A stretch of DNA of 46,579 bases from Chloroflexota bacterium (lineage in GTDB: Bacteria > Chloroflexota > Anaerolineae > B4-G1): NCBI GenBank assembly GCA_012514315.1, contig JAAZAN010000080.1, positions 1 to 46,579 of the forward strand, written 5' to 3'. A model generated the notes under the pieces. That model did not search any database, was not told where the DNA came from, and worked only from the letters and a program-made list of their open reading frames with translations. Each line of letters begins with the position of its first letter. Positions within the stretch are counted from its first letter, which is position 1. Below, one piece after another: positions 7,135-15,751 of this stretch. The translations under genes and the position numbers were made by a program.

Positions 7135-8244
7135 ATGGACAGCTATCGCGTTCTCGTCGTAGAAGACCACGAGCCGCTTCGCAACGCCGTTCGTGATCTC
7201 CTGGAGAGCGATGGATACGTCGTTTCCACTGCGATGAACGGCTTGCACGCACTGCAGGTGATGCGCGAGGTACGCCCGGATCTGATCCTGGCCGATATCA
7301 CGATGCCGCGTATGGACGGGTACGAGTTCTATCAGACTGTACGGTCGAATCCGAACTGGACACCGATCCCCTTCATCTTCCTGACTGCCAAGGCCGACCG
7401 CGAGGACATACTCAAGGGCAAGAATCTGGGACCCGACGACTACCTGACCAAGCCTTTCGACCCACAGGAACTGCTGGTCACGATCCGCTCCCGCCTCGAC
7501 CGTGTCCAAGCGATCCGTAGATCGGCCGAAGTAGAGCTCGATGAGCTCAAGACACAGATTGTCACGGCCCTTGGTCACGAGATGCGTACACCACTCACCT
7601 ACATACGCGGCTACACCGAGCTGGCGCTTGAGGATATCGCAAGCCTCTCACCGGGCAATCTCCAGACGTTTCTGCTCGGCATCCGTTCGGGGTCGGACCG
7701 AATGACGCACCTACTGGACGATCTTCTGCTGCTCATTCGTCTCGACACAGGCCAGACGGCGGACGAATTCCGACTACTGGCGCATAGATCCAGCAATCCA
7801 GACCATATTATCTCGGAGGCGGTGGAGAACTATCGTGCCACAGCGACTGCACAAGGCGTGCTGCTGAACACCGAAATCGCGCCAGATCTGCCCACGGTGG
7901 TTCTCTGTGACTCTCTATTGATCGACGCGATTGGACGACTAATCGACAACGGGATCAAGTTCTCGCGTTCAGAAAATCGAATTGTGACTGTTCGCGCATC
8001 CGCAGAGGCCACACAGCTTGCTATAGCGGTCTCAGATCACGGCGTTGGCATTGCTGCGAACGATATTCCGCTGCTGTTTCAGCGATTCCGGCAGATCAAC
8101 CGGGCGACCATGGAGCAGCAGGGCGTCGGCGCTGGACTGGCCATTGCTCAGGAGCTGGTGAAGCTGCACGGTGGTGAGATCACGGTGCAGAGCGAACCAG
8201 CCAAGGGAAGCACCTTCACCATCCTCATTCCACCCGCGGAGTGA
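7135..8244 (+). CDS. Hybrid response regulator-histidine kinase (REC-HisKA-HATPase)
   Basis: A 369-residue cytoplasmic signalling protein with the receiver at the N-terminus. The receiver (about 4-122) has acidic pocket residues E10/D11, phospho-acceptor D54 (ILADITMPRMDG), T84 and K106 (YLTKPFDP). A HisKA domain follows with H148 in ALGHEMRTPLTY, and the C-terminal ATPase shows the N-box RLIDNGIKFS, G1 DHGVGIA, and G2 GVGAGLAIA. There is no transmembrane segment, PAS/GAF sensor or DNA-binding output, and no partner regulator next door, so it likely acts as an intermediate in a phosphorelay. The ATG at 7135 begins the receiver exactly; GGAG lies at 7125-7128. Its position between redox genes hints at redox signalling, which is inference. 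Confidence 0.92.
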   Translation: MDSYRVLVVEDHEPLRNAVRDLLESDGYVVSTAMNGLHALQVMREVRPDLILADITMPRMDGYEFYQTVRSNPNWTPIPFIFLTAKADREDILKGKNLGPDDYLTKPFDPQELLVTIRSRLDRVQAIRRSAEVELDELKTQIVTALGHEMRTPLTYIRGYTELALEDIASLSPGNLQTFLLGIRSGSDRMTHLLDDLLLLIRLDTGQTADEFRLLAHRSSNPDHIISEAVENYRATATAQGVLLNTEIAPDLPTVVLCDSLLIDAIGRLIDNGIKFSRSENRIVTVRASAEATQLAIAVSDHGVGIAANDIPLLFQRFRQINRATMEQQGVGAGLAIAQELVKLHGGEITVQSEPAKGSTFTILIPPAE

Positions 8245-8316
8245 GGATAGCCATAGGAGTGATCACCTGTGCGTCCTGTGCACAAGAGAATCGGCAGGCA
8301 GCACGGGGAAGATACC

Positions 8317-8528
8317 ATGACTGAGAATCGGATATGGTAGAAATGCTCGGAATGCGGTTACTCGCTTCAGGCCGAGTCCTCGCCCAATGAATGCCCAGGG
8401 TGTAGCAACACGTGTGCGTTCATCGATGCGCTCGCTACAGGCCGGAGTGCGGCGGTCCGGGCAACCTGGATTCGCAAGTAGCCAGGACTACTCAGACAAG
8501 ACGAGATGGATCTCGAAGGAGACGATAA
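8317..8528 (+). pseudogene. Decayed small rubredoxin-like/zinc-ribbon gene
   Basis: Starting at ATG 8317 the frame reads MTENRIW, hits TAG at 8338-8340, then continues as KCSECGYSLQAESSPNECPG up to CSNTCAFID. From about 8427 the family-like sequence moves to another frame: CARYRPECGGPGNLDS, ending at TAA 8526-8528, while the original frame stops at 8479. Small anaerobe rubredoxin-like proteins have this order: WKCxxCGY, an acidic Pro turn, CPxC, then a TPECGGPGN-type tail. One nonsense codon plus one frameshift in about 210 bp is best read as a pseudogene. Sequencing error at both sites is the alternative. The TAA overlaps the ATG of the next gene. Confidence 0.75.
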
Positions 8529-8818
8529 TGCCAGAACCCTATGGGATTGTGAGCGGTCCGCATAGCGAACACTCGGTGATGCTCTACGCGCTGTCCACGT
8601 GCGTATGGTGCCGGAAGACACGGCAGTTCCTGGAGGACGCGGGGGTGACCTTCAGATTCACGTACGTCGACTTGCTGAGAGGTCAGGAACGTGAGGATGC
8701 TATGTCGGTCGTGCACCGCTGGAATCCGGCCGCATCTTTCCCCACTGTCGTGATCGACGGAACACAAAGCGTCGTGGGGTTCAAGCCGGACCAACTGAAG
8801 GAGGCGCTCGGGCTATGA
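8528..8818 (+). CDS. Glutaredoxin-family protein
   Basis: A 96-residue thioredoxin-fold protein with redox motif C25-V-W-C28 ([14 protein letters not shown]), the FPTVVIDG cis-Pro segment and the GFKPDQL C-terminal helix start typical of glutaredoxin/NrdH-like proteins. A 17-residue N-terminal extension precedes the first strand (VMLYALS). It should reduce protein disulfides in the cytoplasm. AAGGAG at 8517-8522 sets the ATG at 8528. The next gene, a ferredoxin:thioredoxin-reductase-like catalytic chain, overlaps it by 4 bp (ATGA), which strongly suggests that this glutaredoxin is the substrate of that reductase rather than of glutathione. The pairing is inference from coupling. Confidence 0.92.
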   Translation: MPEPYGIVSGPHSEHSVMLYALSTCVWCRKTRQFLEDAGVTFRFTYVDLLRGQEREDAMSVVHRWNPAASFPTVVIDGTQSVVGFKPDQLKEALGL

Positions 8819-9327
8819 GCGAGGAGTATGGCGTCTCACCAGCGCAGGTGGATGCACTCTATGACAGGCTGGACCGCGAGGCTGAGGCCGCTGGATACCA
8901 TCTCAACCCCGATCGGGAGTTCACCTGGGAACTGGTGAAGAGCCTGTTGATCAATGAGGCCCGCTACGGATACTGGGCATGTCCCTGTCGCCTGGCAACG
9001 GGCGACAAGCAGCAGGACCTGGATATCATCTGCCCGTGCGACTACCGGGATCCCGACGTGGTTGAATGGGGCGCCTGCTACTGTGCGCTGTACGTGTCGG
9101 AGGATGTACTCCACGGTGACAAGCCACTGGAATCAATTCCAGAACGACGCCCTCCAGTCGGCCAGCGAGCACAGGATCAGCCATCGGTCCACGAGCGTCC
9201 GACCGGGGCGCCGTCCATCCCGGTCTGGCGTTGCCGCGTTTGCGGGTACCTGTGCGCACGGGATGAACCGCCGGGAGTCTGCCCAATCTGCAAGGCCAAG
9301 CGAGATCGCTTTGAGCGTTTCTGGTAG
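8815..9327 (+). CDS. Ferredoxin:thioredoxin-reductase-like catalytic chain fused to rubredoxin
   Basis: A 170-residue two-domain protein. Residues 1-100 match the FTR catalytic (beta) chain: CPC at 56-58, CPC at 73-75 in [13 protein letters not shown], and CYC at 88-90, which together hold the [4Fe-4S] cluster and the active disulfide. The plant CHC motif reads CYC here, so Tyr replaces the mechanistic His. A linker of about 35 Pro/Arg/Gln-rich residues leads to a rubredoxin-like FeCys4 domain with C140/C143 and C156/C159. The attached rubredoxin could feed electrons internally. No FTR variable subunit is nearby, as expected for anaerobe FTR-like enzymes. It is translationally coupled to the glutaredoxin upstream. 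Confidence 0.92.
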   Translation: MSEEYGVSPAQVDALYDRLDREAEAAGYHLNPDREFTWELVKSLLINEARYGYWACPCRLATGDKQQDLDIICPCDYRDPDVVEWGACYCALYVSEDVLHGDKPLESIPERRPPVGQRAQDQPSVHERPTGAPSIPVWRCRVCGYLCARDEPPGVCPICKAKRDRFERFW

Positions 9328-9337
9328 GAGATAGACA

Positions 9338-10075
9338 GTGACAGGGTCAAGAGTGGGCGACGATTTCCAGCGCCAGACGATGTACGAGCGCGGGCGCCTG
9401 CCGGATCATTACCTCGACTGGGATGCCCGTCCTGACGTGTTCAAGACCATCTCAACCCGCGTCCGAACTGCCCTGAGTGCGCCGACCACCTCGGACGGCG
9501 CCGGGTGCTGGGAAATACTGGCCAGACGTCGAAGTGTACGCCGCTTCAGAGATGAGGCCGTTCCCGAGACCGCACTCTCACAACTGCTTTGGGCAGCTCA
9601 GGGTATCACGCAGACTTCACACGGGCATGGCCTTCGAACCGCTCCATCCGCCGGTGCGCTCTACCCAATCGAGACCTACGTAGTGATCCACGCGGTAGAT
9701 GACATAGAATCGGGCATATACCACTACTCCGTACCCGATCACTCTCTGGACCAACTGCGCTGCGGTGACTTCCGTGCTGAAGTGGCCCGTGCAGCACTTG
9801 ATCAGAGTATGGCAGCTCACGCCAACTTCGTCTTTGTATGGACCGCCATCTTCGAACGCAGCAAATGGAAGTACGGGCAACGGGCCTATAGGTACGTCTA
9901 TCTGGACGCCGGGCACCTGGCCCAGAATGTTGCACTTGGCGCCGTCGCGCTTGGACTGGGCAGTTGCCAGGTCGGCGCTCTATACGACCTTGAGGTCAAC
10001 TGGCTCCTGGAGATCGACGGCATTCAGGAGAGCGCCATCTACATGACAGCAGTGGGGCGACCAGCAGATCGTTAG
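9338..10075 (+). CDS. SagB-type nitroreductase/dehydrogenase
   Basis: A 245-residue FMN-dependent nitroreductase-fold protein. Diagnostic SagB segments are RRRSVRRF (about 62-69), LLWAAQGIT, RTAPSAGALYPIETYV, YRYVYLDAGHLAQN and ALGLGSC. SagB enzymes oxidise azolines in thiazole/oxazole peptides, but most stand-alone homologues, like this one with no YcaO, TOMM precursor or SagC gene nearby, are oxidoreductases of unknown substrate. The GTG at 9338 follows TAGGAG at 9325-9330 and begins 10 bp after the FTR-like gene, so it probably shares that transcript and may be part of the same thiol-redox unit. Confidence 0.9.
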   Translation: MTGSRVGDDFQRQTMYERGRLPDHYLDWDARPDVFKTISTRVRTALSAPTTSDGAGCWEILARRRSVRRFRDEAVPETALSQLLWAAQGITQTSHGHGLRTAPSAGALYPIETYVVIHAVDDIESGIYHYSVPDHSLDQLRCGDFRAEVARAALDQSMAAHANFVFVWTAIFERSKWKYGQRAYRYVYLDAGHLAQNVALGAVALGLGSCQVGALYDLEVNWLLEIDGIQESAIYMTAVGRPADR

Positions 10076-10247
10076 CCTGCTCGTAGTCATTCCTCCTCGC
10101 TGCCAAGAGCCCAGACGCACGATCGCCGGCTACGGCGCCGTACACAGGTGAGGCACATATCATCGACCTCTCATCTCCCTGTCATCCGGTGCGCCGAGGT
10201 ACGGTCCTGGCGCAACACTGCACCCATACTACGCTGAAGGAGTCTGT

Positions 10248-12842
10248 ATGCACACTGTAGTCCCTCTCAACGGAAGCGATTGGCAGTTCCGAGGATACAC
10301 CGGGATTGAATGGGAGTGGCGCAAGGCATATCTGCCTGAGGCGGAACTGGGCCCTGGCTGGATGGAGGCAACTGTCCCCGGAAGCGTCCACCACGATCTA
10401 TGGCAGAGCGGCGAGATACCCGACCCATACTTCGAGCGCAACAGTCGCCTATGCGAGTGGGTTCCGGAGCGCTACTGGGTGTACCGCAAGACGTTCCGTG
10501 TGGAGGGCGATTGGCGTGGCCGGCGGTGCAGTCTCAGGTTCAAGGGCGTTGACTATGAGGCGCACTTCTTCCTGAATGGCCAAAGCCTTGGCGACCATCG
10601 TGGGATGTACACAACGGTGTCGTTCGATGTCACCAGGCGCCTGCACTACGATCAGGACAACGTATTGGTCGTCATCATCGCGCCAGCGCCGCGCGAGCAA
10701 TCGCAGATGGGACGCACAAGCCTGGTACGCGCACACAAAGCCCGCATGAACTACGAATGGGACTTCTGCCCTCGTATGATCCATGTGGGGATCTGGGACG
10801 ACGTGGTTCTGACTTGCACAGGCGCGGTGCGGATCGAGGACGTATGCGTTCGTACCGCTCTGGCTGAAGAGCATTCCACCGCGACCGTCCGGGTGCATAC
10901 GACACTCTCCTCGACGCGAGCGACTACCGTCGAGATGCGGACGGTACTGCGCCACGACGGAGAGGAGGTCTCCGCCTCAACGGTCTGCCACCGCATAGAC
11001 CGTGACGAGGCCCGTATCACAACGGAGTTCCAGATCATCGCGCCGCGGCTGTGGTGGCCCAATGGCTACGGTGACCCCGCGCTATACGAGGCCGAGGTCC
11101 AAGTACTCGACACAGGAAACAATGGGAGGACTTCAGACGCGGCCACCGTTCCATTTGGCATTCGGACCGTCGAGTTCGTACCCAACGAGACCTCCGATTG
11201 TACAGCACGATCGTACGTTCTGCGGGTCAACGGCCGGCGTATGTACATCAAAGGCTGGAACTGGGTGCCGATGGACACACTGTATGGCGTCGAGCGGGCT
11301 GAGAAACGGGCCCGGCTCCTCTCCCTGGCACAACGGGCTCACGTGAACCTGCTCCGTGTCTGGGGCGGCGGCCTGATAGAGAAGGATGACTTCTACAATC
11401 TGTGCGATCGCTTAGGAATCCTCGTCTGGCAGGAATTCGGGCTGTCGAGCTCTGGCGTCGAGAACTGCCCTTCAGAAGACCCCGACTACATCGCGATGCT
11501 GACAGAGGAGGCAGTCCAGATTATCCGCCAGAAGCGCAACCATCCCTCGCTCGCCATCTGGTGTGGCGGCAACGAACTGATGGATCTCGAGAGAAACCCC
11601 CTGGACGATTCCCACGCGACCCTGGGTGCGCTGCGCAATGTCGTTCATCAGCACGATCCTGGGCGCCTGTGGCTGCCAACATCGTCGACGGGGCCGGTCT
11701 TCGGCAACACACTCGAGGATATCACCCGCGACCCGACCGGGCTGCACGATGTTCACGGGCCCTGGATCCACATGGGACTGACACACCAGTTCACACTCTA
11801 CAACCGGGGTACCTCGCTGTTCCACAGTGAGTTTGGGGCCGAGGGACTGACCAACATCATAACACTCGAGCGGACCATCGGTCCTGAGAACCGCTGGCCT
11901 GTCACGCTCGAGAACCGTGTATGGCGGCACCTGGGTGAGTGGTGGGTGCAGACAACGAAGTGGCGAGATATCTTTGGAGACATCGACGATCTGGAGACGC
12001 TGGTGGCCGCCTCCCAATTTCTGCAGGCGGATGGCCTGCGCTACGCCGTTGAGGCCGACCGCCGCCGCAAGTACCAGAACAGCGGTTCGCTCCCCTGGCA
12101 GTTCGACGAACCCTACCCCAATGGCGCCTGCACCTCGGCGATTGACTACTACGCTCGGCCCAAGCCAGTCTATTATGCCGTTGCACAGGCGTATGAACCC
12201 GTGCACGTTTCAGGAAGGTTCGCGAAGCAGGCGTGGGACGGCGAGCGTGACTTCCAGGCCCAGGTCTGGGCCTCCAGCTCGCTGCCAGACGCCGTGGACG
12301 CGACACTCGACAGCCAGCTTGTCGGTGCGTGTGGCGCCGTCTACTGGGCGGAGCAGGTCGCCGTGCGAGTTCTGCCTGACGCAGCAACACTCCTCTCAGA
12401 CGTACAGTACGACCTGGGCGGAATAAGGGAGGACATCTGGTTCCTCGACCTGCGTCTCGACAGCGAGCCGCTGGCAGGCCTGTCGAGCAATCGGTACGTG
12501 TTCAGCCGGACTAACAACCTCCAGCCGTTGCTGCACATTCCCCCTACGACGCTGGATTGGCACGTGGACCAGTCAGCGGATCAATCGACAATCACGATCA
12601 CCAACACAGGGGAAGTGACCGCGCTCTTCCTGCAGTTTCACGATGCGCGCGATCTTTCTGCCACCGGATATGCCTATTTCGATTCGAATCACTTCTGCCT
12701 CTTGCCTTCGGAGACCCGTTCCGTCGTCGTCACGTGGGAGGGCGTGGAGACCACCGAGCGCGCCGTGACCATCGAGGGCTGGAATACTTCCGCAATATCG
12801 ATACGTATCAAAGAGACTGGGGGAGAGAAGTCCTGTGCCTGA
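10248..12842 (+). CDS. Beta-mannosidase, glycoside hydrolase family 2
   Basis: An 864-residue GH2 enzyme of beta-mannosidase type that removes terminal beta-linked mannose. The order is an N-terminal jelly-roll domain (about 1-180, with VPGSVHHDLWQSGEIPDPYF), an immunoglobulin-like domain, the TIM barrel (about 310-620) and C-terminal beta domains. Catalytic residues are visible: acid/base E443 in WCGGNE and nucleophile E528 in HSEFGAEG. No signal peptide is present, so it is cytoplasmic and would act on imported oligosaccharides. GAAGGAG precedes the ATG at 10248. The ROK kinase gene overlaps its last 8 bp, suggesting coupled sugar release and phosphorylation. No transporter is in the window. 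Confidence 0.95.
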   Translation: MHTVVPLNGSDWQFRGYTGIEWEWRKAYLPEAELGPGWMEATVPGSVHHDLWQSGEIPDPYFERNSRLCEWVPERYWVYRKTFRVEGDWRGRRCSLRFKGVDYEAHFFLNGQSLGDHRGMYTTVSFDVTRRLHYDQDNVLVVIIAPAPREQSQMGRTSLVRAHKARMNYEWDFCPRMIHVGIWDDVVLTCTGAVRIEDVCVRTALAEEHSTATVRVHTTLSSTRATTVEMRTVLRHDGEEVSASTVCHRIDRDEARITTEFQIIAPRLWWPNGYGDPALYEAEVQVLDTGNNGRTSDAATVPFGIRTVEFVPNETSDCTARSYVLRVNGRRMYIKGWNWVPMDTLYGVERAEKRARLLSLAQRAHVNLLRVWGGGLIEKDDFYNLCDRLGILVWQEFGLSSSGVENCPSEDPDYIAMLTEEAVQIIRQKRNHPSLAIWCGGNELMDLERNPLDDSHATLGALRNVVHQHDPGRLWLPTSSTGPVFGNTLEDITRDPTGLHDVHGPWIHMGLTHQFTLYNRGTSLFHSEFGAEGLTNIITLERTIGPENRWPVTLENRVWRHLGEWWVQTTKWRDIFGDIDDLETLVAASQFLQADGLRYAVEADRRRKYQNSGSLPWQFDEPYPNGACTSAIDYYARPKPVYYAVAQAYEPVHVSGRFAKQAWDGERDFQAQVWASSSLPDAVDATLDSQLVGACGAVYWAEQVAVRVLPDAATLLSDVQYDLGGIREDIWFLDLRLDSEPLAGLSSNRYVFSRTNNLQPLLHIPPTTLDWHVDQSADQSTITITNTGEVTALFLQFHDARDLSATGYAYFDSNHFCLLPSETRSVVVTWEGVETTERAVTIEGWNTSAISIRIKETGGEKSCA

Positions 12843-13815
12843 ATCCTGCGTTCTCGCGGGGGTCGACATCGGCGGCACCAAGTGCGCGGTCTGTATTGGG
12901 CGGATGCAAGGCCCAGGTGTCACAATTATCGGAAAGCGAAGATTCGCGACGCCAAAGACCCCGACCGAAGCCCTCGCTCACATGATGGAAAGCCTGGACA
13001 GCCTGGCAGCGGATCACGCAGTCACGGAACTCGACGCGATCGGGATCAGTTGCGGAGGACCGTTGGACAGCCGTGAGGGACTGATACTCTCACCTCCCAA
13101 CCTGCCCGGCTGGGACCACATCGACGTGGTGACCCCCTTCCGAACGCAGTTCAACGCGCCAACTGCGTTGCAGAACGACGCCAACGCGTGTGCTCTGGCC
13201 GAGTGGCGATGGGGAGCGGGGCGAGGTTGTCGCAACATGCTGTTCCTCACATTTGGAACTGGTATGGGAGCGGGGCTGATCCTGGATGGACGGCTCTACT
13301 CAGGCGCCAACGATCTGGCGGGCGAAGTCGGCCACGTCCGCCTGGCCGACGACGGACCCCTTGGCTACGGGAAGGCCGGATCATTCGAGGGTTTCTGCAG
13401 CGGTGGTGGCATCGCCCATCAGGCGCGGGCTGTGGCCGAACGGGAGATCGCGCGCGGCCGGGCGCCAAGCTACTGCCCCACCCTGGCACATCTGCCGGAT
13501 GTAACTGCAGAAACGGTCGGCAAGGCCGCTCGATCCGGTGATCCAGCAGCTCTGGAGGTGTTCGATACCGCTGCGCGCTACCTGGGGCGAGGCCTGGCTA
13601 TGCTGATCGACATTCTGAACCCCGAACGCATCGTCATCGGCAGTATATATGCACGCCAGCGATCGTTGCTCGAATCGAGAGCCCTAAGCACGATGAGAGA
13701 GGAAGCACTATCGCCAGCGTTGGCGGTGTGTCAGGTGGCTCCCGCCAGCCTTGGCGAGCAGGTCGGCGATCTGGCCGGTCTCTCTGTCGCTGTGTCAGCT
13801 CTGGCCGACCGGTGA
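12835..13815 (+). CDS. ROK-family sugar kinase lacking the usual zinc motif
   Basis: A 326-residue ROK protein. The N-terminal phosphate loop is AGVDIGGTKCAV (about 8-19), the sugar-binding NDANACALAEW and GTGMGAGLILDG follow, and the catalytic-base region EVGHVRLADDGP is present. The family's Cys-rich zinc motif after this His (CxCGxxGCxE) is replaced by GYGKAGSFEGFCSGGG, with the metal Cys missing. There is no N-terminal helix-turn-helix, so it is a kinase rather than a repressor. Start GTG 12835 lies inside the end of the mannosidase gene with an 8-bp overlap and AGAGAAG upstream. It probably phosphorylates mannose, glucose or a related sugar; the substrate is not readable from the sequence. 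Confidence 0.9.
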   Translation: MPESCVLAGVDIGGTKCAVCIGRMQGPGVTIIGKRRFATPKTPTEALAHMMESLDSLAADHAVTELDAIGISCGGPLDSREGLILSPPNLPGWDHIDVVTPFRTQFNAPTALQNDANACALAEWRWGAGRGCRNMLFLTFGTGMGAGLILDGRLYSGANDLAGEVGHVRLADDGPLGYGKAGSFEGFCSGGGIAHQARAVAEREIARGRAPSYCPTLAHLPDVTAETVGKAARSGDPAALEVFDTAARYLGRGLAMLIDILNPERIVIGSIYARQRSLLESRALSTMREEALSPALAVCQVAPASLGEQVGDLAGLSVAVSALADR

Positions 13816-13888
13816 CTCGTAACGTCCGCCGGGCTACACAGCACCCACCACCAGGCTCTGAGTTCGCGTCGTTTCAGGAGAGGCTGAC

Positions 13889-13918
13889 TTGACAGTGTGG
13901 ATCATGTACAAGTAAACT
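13889..13918 (+). promoter_or_regulatory. Candidate sigma-70-type promoter for korAB-hydrogenase operon
   Basis: A perfect -35 box TTGACA (13889-13894) is followed after 18 bp by TAAACT (13913-13918), four of six matches to the -10 consensus. Transcription would start near 13925, about 80 nt before korA. TGTACA motifs occur at 13905-13910 and again in CGTACGTACA just downstream and may be regulator half-sites. Confidence 0.5.
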
Positions 13919-14004
13919 GTGCGTGCGATGCGTACGTACAGCCTGCACCGTGCTCACGATGATGCCTGATGGCCGGACCCGCTCAACGCGTGAAGGAGCA
14001 GACG

Positions 14005-15750
14005 ATGATCGATAACGATGTCACGATCCGTATCGGTGGTGAGGCTGGAATGGGGCTTGAATCCAGCGGGGCAGGGTTCTCGAAAGCTCTGACTCGAGGC
14101 GGCCTCTATGTCTTTGGGGTGCCCGACTACTACTCCCGGATCCGCGGGGGCCACAACTTCTTCTCGATTCGCGTGGCTCATCAGCCGCTCCACGCCCATG
14201 GTGAGAGCGTGCATCTATTGCTCGCCCTGGACGCAGAAACGATTCGAAGACACACAGAAACCGTCGTCGAGGGCGGCGCCGTCGTGTTCGATGAAGCCGA
14301 CGGCTTACCCGATGGCGTACGTCGTCCCGACGTGTCATTCTTCTCCCTACCACTTGCCGCTCTGGCTGAAGAAAAGGGCGGTCGCGAAATCATGCGCAAT
14401 ACGCTGGTGCTCGGCATTGCTTCAGGCCTGCTGGATTTCGATCCCGAGGCGATGCACAGCGTGATACGCGACAACTTCAGTAGCAAAGGCCAGGCAGTGA
14501 TCGATGCGAACCTGCGTGTCGCCGACGCGGGCGTTGAGGCTGCGCACCAGTTCCAGGCTGACTTCCCGTTCCGCATGCCCTCGGCGCCCGATGCGCCACC
14601 GAGGATGGTGCTTACCGGCAACGAGGCGTTCGCCATGGGTGCGCTCGCCGGGGGATGTCGCTTTGTGTCGGCCTACCCCATGACGCCCGGCTCGCCAGTG
14701 CTCCAGTGGTTCGCCGCAAACGGTGACGCGTTTGGCGCGGTCACCAAGCACGCGGAGGATGAGATCGCAGCCATCAATATGGCGATCGGCGCTGCGCATG
14801 TGGGGGCTCGATCCATGGTTCCCACATCGGGTGGTGGATTCGCACTGATGGTCGAAGGCCTGGGCCTGGCGGCGATGACCGAGACGCCTGTTGTCATCTA
14901 CAATGCTCAGCGTCCCGGCCCGGCGACCGGTCTGCCGACGCGCACCGAGCAGGGCGACCTTCTGTTTCTGATCCACGCCGCACAGGGTGACTTCCCGCGC
15001 TTCGTGCTAGCGCCGGGAACGATTGAGCAGGCCTTTGAGGCGGGCTGGCGCGCCTTCAACCTGGCGGAGAAGTACCAGACGCCGGCCCTCGTTCTCGGAG
15101 ACCATTTCCTGGCCACGACATATCGAACGATCGAGAGGGATGCCCTGGACTTCGACGCCGTCACCATCGATCGCGGGACTCTCCTGACCGATGACGACCT
15201 GGATGCACAGACAGAGCCCTACCTGCGCTATCGGGTCACCGAGTCCGGTGTGTCACCGCGAGCACTCCCGGGGCATCCCAAGGCAGTCTATGTGGCCACG
15301 TCGGATGAACATGACGAACGCGGCGCCATCAGTGAGGACATTGAGATCAGGGTGGCACAGATGGATAAGCGAGCCCGGAAGCTGTCCGCAGCCACTCCGG
15401 ATCTGAAAGGGCCTGTGCGCTACGGTCCGGAGGAGGCAGCCATCTCGTTCCTCTGCTGGGGCTCGACGTACGGTCCGGTCCGCGAGTCAGTGGATATCCT
15501 GAACGCAAGCCAGTCTCACGGCGCCAACATGTGGCATTTCAGCGACCTTCATCCGTTTCCCCAGAGAGCAACTGAGGAAGCCCTGAAAGGCGTAGAGCGG
15601 ATCATCGTTGTGGAAGGTAACCAGGCTGGTCAGTTTGAGACACTGCTCAGAGCTCGGACCGGCTGTCGCGTGAACCGGAGCATTCGGCGATACGATGGTC
15701 GGGCGTTCACACCAGGCTACATCCTGGCACGCGCGGGAGAGGAGGTGTAA
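14005..15750 (+). CDS. korA: 2-oxoacid:ferredoxin oxidoreductase, alpha subunit (gamma-alpha fusion)
   Basis: A 581-residue KorA-type subunit in which the gamma domain is N-terminal (about 1-180; RIGGEAGMGLESSG and YSRIRGGHNFFSIR) and the alpha pyrimidine-binding/transketolase domains follow (SAYPMTPGSPVLQWF near 228, then PTSGGGFALMVEGLGLAAM, RPGPATGLPTRTEQ, and the C-terminal IIVVEGNQAGQFE). With KorB it oxidatively decarboxylates a 2-oxoacid, typically 2-oxoglutarate, giving acyl-CoA, CO2 and reduced ferredoxin. I chose ATG 14005, 6 nt after AAGGAG (13993-13998), over an in-frame ATG at 13969. The beta subunit follows with a 1-bp gap, and hydrogenase genes lie next. Substrate is inferred from family; other 2-oxoacids are possible. 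Confidence 0.93.
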   Translation: MIDNDVTIRIGGEAGMGLESSGAGFSKALTRGGLYVFGVPDYYSRIRGGHNFFSIRVAHQPLHAHGESVHLLLALDAETIRRHTETVVEGGAVVFDEADGLPDGVRRPDVSFFSLPLAALAEEKGGREIMRNTLVLGIASGLLDFDPEAMHSVIRDNFSSKGQAVIDANLRVADAGVEAAHQFQADFPFRMPSAPDAPPRMVLTGNEAFAMGALAGGCRFVSAYPMTPGSPVLQWFAANGDAFGAVTKHAEDEIAAINMAIGAAHVGARSMVPTSGGGFALMVEGLGLAAMTETPVVIYNAQRPGPATGLPTRTEQGDLLFLIHAAQGDFPRFVLAPGTIEQAFEAGWRAFNLAEKYQTPALVLGDHFLATTYRTIERDALDFDAVTIDRGTLLTDDDLDAQTEPYLRYRVTESGVSPRALPGHPKAVYVATSDEHDERGAISEDIEIRVAQMDKRARKLSAATPDLKGPVRYGPEEAAISFLCWGSTYGPVRESVDILNASQSHGANMWHFSDLHPFPQRATEEALKGVERIIVVEGNQAGQFETLLRARTGCRVNRSIRRYDGRAFTPGYILARAGEEV

Positions 15751-15751
15751 G

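Noticed and set aside
8338-8340. Amber codon in the rubredoxin-like frame as pyrrolysine or read-through
   Set aside because: A frameshift downstream in the same short gene points to decay, and no Pyl genes are in the window.
10076-10247. Small gene or promoter in the gap before the mannosidase
   Set aside because: No frame with a ribosome site and no convincing -35/-10 pair was found in these 172 bp.
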